A stretch of DNA of 37,039 nucleotides from Neolentinus lepideus HHB14362 ss-1 (Eukaryota > Basidiomycota > Agaricomycetes > Gloeophyllales > Gloeophyllaceae). Positions 33,106 to 37,039 of the stretch are shown one piece after another (the stretch's first letter is position 1; each line of letters opens with the position of its first letter). Location: assembly GCA_001632425.1 (NCBI GenBank), contig KV425569.1:465825-502863 (forward strand), in the 5' to 3' direction. Both the position numbers and the translations under genes were made by a program. The notes beneath the pieces were generated by a model. It was not told where the DNA came from. It searched no databases and was given only the letters and a program-made list of their open reading frames with translations.

Positions 33106-34310
33106 AAAGAATGTAGTATGTCATGGGGAGTTAAGCGGGCGGCAGGTGTAACTTCAACCATTCATCCAAGGCTTGACAGTCTTCGAGTTCACCCTGTGGG
33201 AGCCACATGTCATCGGATTCATCATAGCCAGACCAGTGAACTAGGTATTGCCAACTGCGACTGCACCGGTGTGCATCAATGATCTTCTCGATGGTCCATT
33301 CTTGTTCACTGTCAGGCATAACGATAGGGCCAGGAAGAGGGCTGGGTCATTTTGGTGGTATGGCTGGAGGTGTCTGCCATGGAATTCAGGAAGGATATTG
33401 GGGGTGTTAAGCATGTCTAGTGTGTCACTGTTGATTGCGTGTTGAGAGCATAACGTAGTCGCCAATTTGGAAGGAATGTTCTGGACCACATGAGCGATTA
33501 ACATAGAAGGCCTGGTCTACTTTGGTGGCGAGGAGGTTATCTCGTGCATCAGCGACCGAGGAATGGATAGATTGTAGAAGCCATTTGGCTTCAGGTGATT
33601 CGGGTGATCTTGGTTCAGGTGATGGAACGAGGGGGGGGTATGATATGGGGGCTTCATCCAAACCGAAGCTGGAATGGAGAGGAACCCGTAGAGGTACTCC
33701 TAGTATTCATAATTGCGAAATGCACCTCAGGGAGGGCTTTGACCCATCCCTTTTGATGTTGATCAATGTGATATCATAAGGCCTGGTTGACCGTTTTGTT
33801 GGTCTGTTCGCTGGAGCCATCTGTTTCAGGATGAAAGGCTGTAGACATCTTCAGCTTAATGCCAGCAAGTTTCATTAGTGCTGCCCGGAATTTGCTTAAG
33901 AACAACTTGTCATGATTGGATATGATGTCAGCAGGTAGGCCATTCTCACAATACCAGTTATCGAAGAATAGTTCGGTGAAGCGCTCAGCTGTGAGTGAGG
34001 ACGTTGTCGGTGGGATTTGTACCTCAGATCCAAGATGGTCAGTGAGGGTGACAATCGTATCATAGCCATCATCGAGAGGCAGTGGCCCGATGAAGTCAAT
34101 GGCCACTGAGTCGCAGCATCCATCAGGTACCGGGAGGGGGTGGAGAGGCCCAGCAGGTTTTGAGGTGTGATCCTTATTACGCTGACAAGTAGGACAAGAG
34201 GGAATATATGAAACCTCAAGATCGTGATGCATATTGGGCCAGTAGTACGAGTTCCGCAGGGAGGCGTTGATACGCACTGGATGATCCTGCCTGGAGAAAA
34301 CGGCATTTCA
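33075..34310 (-). mobile_element. truncated, decayed Ty3/gypsy chromovirus (integrase, chromodomain, PPT, LTR start)
   Basis: Fungal LTR retrotransposon remnant. Integrase core at 34277-33774 has the zinc-binding C-x2-C (CPTCQRNKDH), first Asp in AIDFIGPLPLDDGYD and Glu in HPETDGSSEQTN. The second catalytic Asp is replaced by Asn (IISNHDKLF). An in-frame TGA at 33776-33774 and further shifts break the frame. The integrase C-terminal part appears at 33661-33425, followed by LPEFHGRHLQPY in another frame and a chromodomain at 33319-33131 (WTIEKIIDAH, YLVHWSGYDESDDMWLP). A polypurine tract (33105-33092, minus) directly abuts TGTAATCC at 33091, the expected start of the 3' LTR. Reverse transcriptase, protease and gag are absent; the element is cut off near 34310. 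Confidence 0.88.
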
Positions 34311-37039
34311 ACGACCTAACACTACCCTCATCCGCAACAGATATGAGGCGTCCATGGGTATATGGACAGTTAGGTGTGCCAGACAGTATCGTGCATCAGG
34401 CCTATCTGCGGATGACTCGCAGACAAGGTCACGTGGAACGTATCTGCTCAACACGTATGGAGAGCAGATGTCGACGCGTATCCTATACCGATAACTAAGA
34501 TGGTCTCAGATCATCGGACTCAGTAGGGCCAATGGGTAGTAACACACTGGACACCATCAAGGCAGTTCGCTACCCATGCTGCAGCAGGCATCGCAAAGGC
34601 ACATGGGAGACTGCTGATCCTTCGACGGACGTAGTAGAGGCCTATCCTTCTGGAATGACAGGCCAGGGAAGCATTTGCAAAAAGGGTAGCTGAAGGTCCG
34701 CCACTACTATGAACGGTTCAGTAGCGTGCATTACTGGATGTGAAAGGATGGTCGAGGCTAAGACCACAGAGGATATGCCATGAGGCTCATAGCTTTCCTC
34801 AACACCTCAGGAGCATTGTGGATGTGGGTGCACCTAATCGACGACAGGACCAGATGGGTGTAGGAGTCATTGGCAGGAGGATGCGCTTACGCGTTCGAGG
34901 TCAAGAGTATGGATGCGACAGGCGAAGTCTTAGGGATGGTTTGCGGTGTGAAGGAGTCTTGTCGAAGGGGACAGGATAAAGGCGATAGGAAGACAGGCGA
35001 GAGGACAAGTTCGTACCCCCGCTAGCTCATAGCGGGTTCTCTCCCTCTAGTCTCATTCTGTACAACTCAGTGCTTACCTCTAAAAGACATTTTTACTCTC
35101 TGAGTGTCCTTGTGCTCTAAGGCAGCTTGTCTAATTGATCTATTGACTCATCCACAGTGAGTCGTTCCCTAACCAGTAAAGCTAATCCAAGCCTAGTCTA
35201 GTCTATTACGCGAGCGGACATCATCCCCGCTCCACCAGAGAAGTATCTGCGACCCGAGTGTCCGTGAGCATTCGTCAGCGACCCTAGCAGCCCCGAGTGG
35301 TTTCATGCTAGGTTCAGGCAAGAAGCCTCAGTAGCGTCCGAGTACGCATTGCATTTAGTAGGGCCTGTGTGTCCACGACCATAGTCTACCTTGTCCACCT
35401 TCCTCCCACCTTACTAAGTGGTGTCTGTGTCTCAGTGCGCGCGACTTCAGTCCTCGACCCCACGAACCTTAGCGAAGTGTCTGTAGGCTGTTCTACCCTT
35501 CCGACCCTAGTCAGATGACATCCCCCATCTATCTAGCAGAGCATAGGTTTAGGTGTTTTACCCCCGAGGTTGAGTGCATCTGCCTATCGCTTGCACTCTG
35601 TTTATCGCCTACCGACCTTTGCGCCCATCTCGTGCATATGGATTCCCCCTTGTGTCCACACACGTAGCGTTGATAGGCCCCATTGGCTTCTGACCCCAGA
35701 AAACGCGACTTAGGGCGATTCCGCGTGCTTTGTGGGAACGGCGACTTAGCGACTCAATAGCGCACTGTCGGTACTCTGTGCACTAGCGACCCTACGCACC
35801 AGCGACAAGGCTCTCAGCTCCTCGGTGGACTTAGGATGGCTCCTCGGTAGCTCAGATGTTGGGCGTCATTCAGTCGAATCATCGGCATTTTGGCATGCAT
35901 CGGCCGGTGTTCTTACTGTGGTCTGAACTGAGGCGGTGTCTCAGGGCGCCTTTCCATATGGCGTACAGCCCGCCGTCGCCTCGGATCAGCACAAGTTCTA
36001 TTGGCGTGACTTTCCTTATGTGGGCAGTGCGCCTTGACACATGGCGTGACCACGGCTATCACGACACCGCCGCACCACAGAGCGGCCCCGCCCTTTATCC
36101 CTCTTTCGGCAGTATCACGCTAGCATTGGCAGCATAGCCCACCCCTGGATCATCGAAGAGGCGTGCCCTAACGCAAAGTCAAGGTGCACCCGACTGGCTC
36201 CCATCCGCGGAGTGGTGCACGTGCTAGAGTTGGTCGTGCAGGGTATTGGTCGCAGAGTGCATGTGGATTAGGAGCAAGGCAGTACAGGTCATATGGATGT
36301 GAGGCTGAGCAGAGGCACAATTCGCGGTAGTAGGTAGATAGGATCGGACAAGGAGTAGTCGCTCTTATGTATTTAAGCCATTACTCTACTGTTTGTAGAG
36401 CAAGCAATCTTCACCACACTCTTCAGATCTCAATCTTGCGTTAGAGCTTTTCTTCTAAGTCCATCTTGCGACTCGTGTTTAGGTACTCTTGCATACCTCC
36501 GACTTCACCCAGAGATAGCGACAGAATACACCAGCGTAGCGTCACTGTTCAATCAATATACGTTCGAGTTAGAGGTAGCGACCACCAGTAGCGCTCCTCT
36601 ATAGAGCATCGAAGACCGCATAGCGCCGAGCAGGAGGAGTATCGTACAGTGCCTATACAGCGCTGTGCACATAGCGCTACATAGCGCATAGCGTCGCCTT
36701 CACTCCACAGACTGCCACCGAGTAGCGACTTGGCGCCAACCTTCCTTTAGCCCCAACTATACATCTCACCTTCACCCATCCCCTCCGAACTATATTACCC
36801 TTCGCTACCCCGGGCCTCGCAGCCATCTGACACCAAGGGCTTTGGTGTTTGCTTTGTGGTTGTGTCTACACTTTAGGTCTCATTTCCGCGGGTTTCGTCG
36901 TGTGTCTGTGCATATCAGCGTATCAGCGTATGTCTTGTCAAAACTGAAATGGCCAAGATTGTCGTGTGCGAGCTGGAATAGTGTCTCACGGAGCCGTCCA
37001 ATGTGGGGGATGATGAGGTGATTGGCGAGGTAGATTAGT
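34311..37039. other. 2.7-kb non-coding region with TAGCG motifs
   Basis: No protein family is recognised; the longest frames (34740-34979 and 35856-36137) look random. TAGCG occurs at least 15 times between 35328 and 36722, densest at 36513-36722. A 7-bp hairpin (CCCGCTA/TAGCGGG) lies at 35018-35036 and another (ACACCAA/TTGGTGT) at about 36830-36850. TATTTAAG at 36369-36376 followed by a C/T-rich stretch resembles an LTR or other promoter. It may be a degenerate retroelement leader, but this is inference. Confidence 0.4.

Noticed and set aside
35846..35880. tRNA-like A box (GGTAGCTCAGATG) with a weak B box (AGTCGAATC)
   Set aside because: The D-arm cannot pair and no acceptor or anticodon stem can be drawn, so it is not a tRNA gene; chance or an old tRNA-derived fragment.
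1..37039. CRISPR arrays, rRNA genes, bacterial operons
   Set aside because: No regularly spaced repeats, no rRNA sequence and a clearly eukaryotic exon-intron gene structure.

Overview
The window reads as nuclear DNA of a filamentous basidiomycete, probably an Agaricomycete. Genes are split by many short introns of about 45-60 bp with GT..AG ends. Several proteins belong to families typical of mushroom-forming fungi: a DUF6534-type membrane protein, a PriA-like secreted protein and a fungal secondary-metabolism-type methyltransferase. I joined exons by hand from splice signals, reading frame and family conservation. No transcript evidence was available.

Left part (1-7.5 kb): an old yellow enzyme on the minus strand, glucosamine-6-phosphate N-acetyltransferase (GNA1, minus), ribosomal protein eL24 (minus), a small conserved basidiomycete protein of unknown function (plus) and a beta-propeller lactonase-like protein (plus).

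Middle part (7.5-17.4 kb): a tandem duplication carrying two complete 19-exon genes for PTR2/POT peptide transporters (plus). Both contain the same 7-nt internal exon and both have lost the lysine usual in helix 4 of this family. A 264-bp segment, intron included, is about 98% identical between copies whose flanking introns have diverged, which looks like gene conversion. A convergent DUF6534-type membrane gene (minus) ends 84 bp after the second copy.

Right part (17.4-37 kb): about 4.3 kb without a recognisable gene; a PriA-like secreted Cys- and Ser/Thr-rich protein (minus); a peroxisome-tagged acyl-CoA ligase of the 4-coumarate:CoA ligase type (plus); an NCS1 nucleobase/allantoin-type permease (plus) with a 5-nt internal exon; and a methyltransferase (minus) that appears to carry a one-base frameshift. 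Next comes an AT-rich island and a decayed, truncated Ty3/gypsy chromovirus (minus) with integrase and chromodomain pieces, a polypurine tract and an LTR start. The last 2.7 kb is non-coding and rich in TAGCG motifs.

Taken together this is mostly an accessory region for uptake (peptides, nucleobases or allantoin) and for redox, acyl or methyl chemistry, set among three housekeeping-type genes. I see no single new system that ties the genes together. The best leads are the divergent transporter pair, the gene conversion tract and the unusually small exons.
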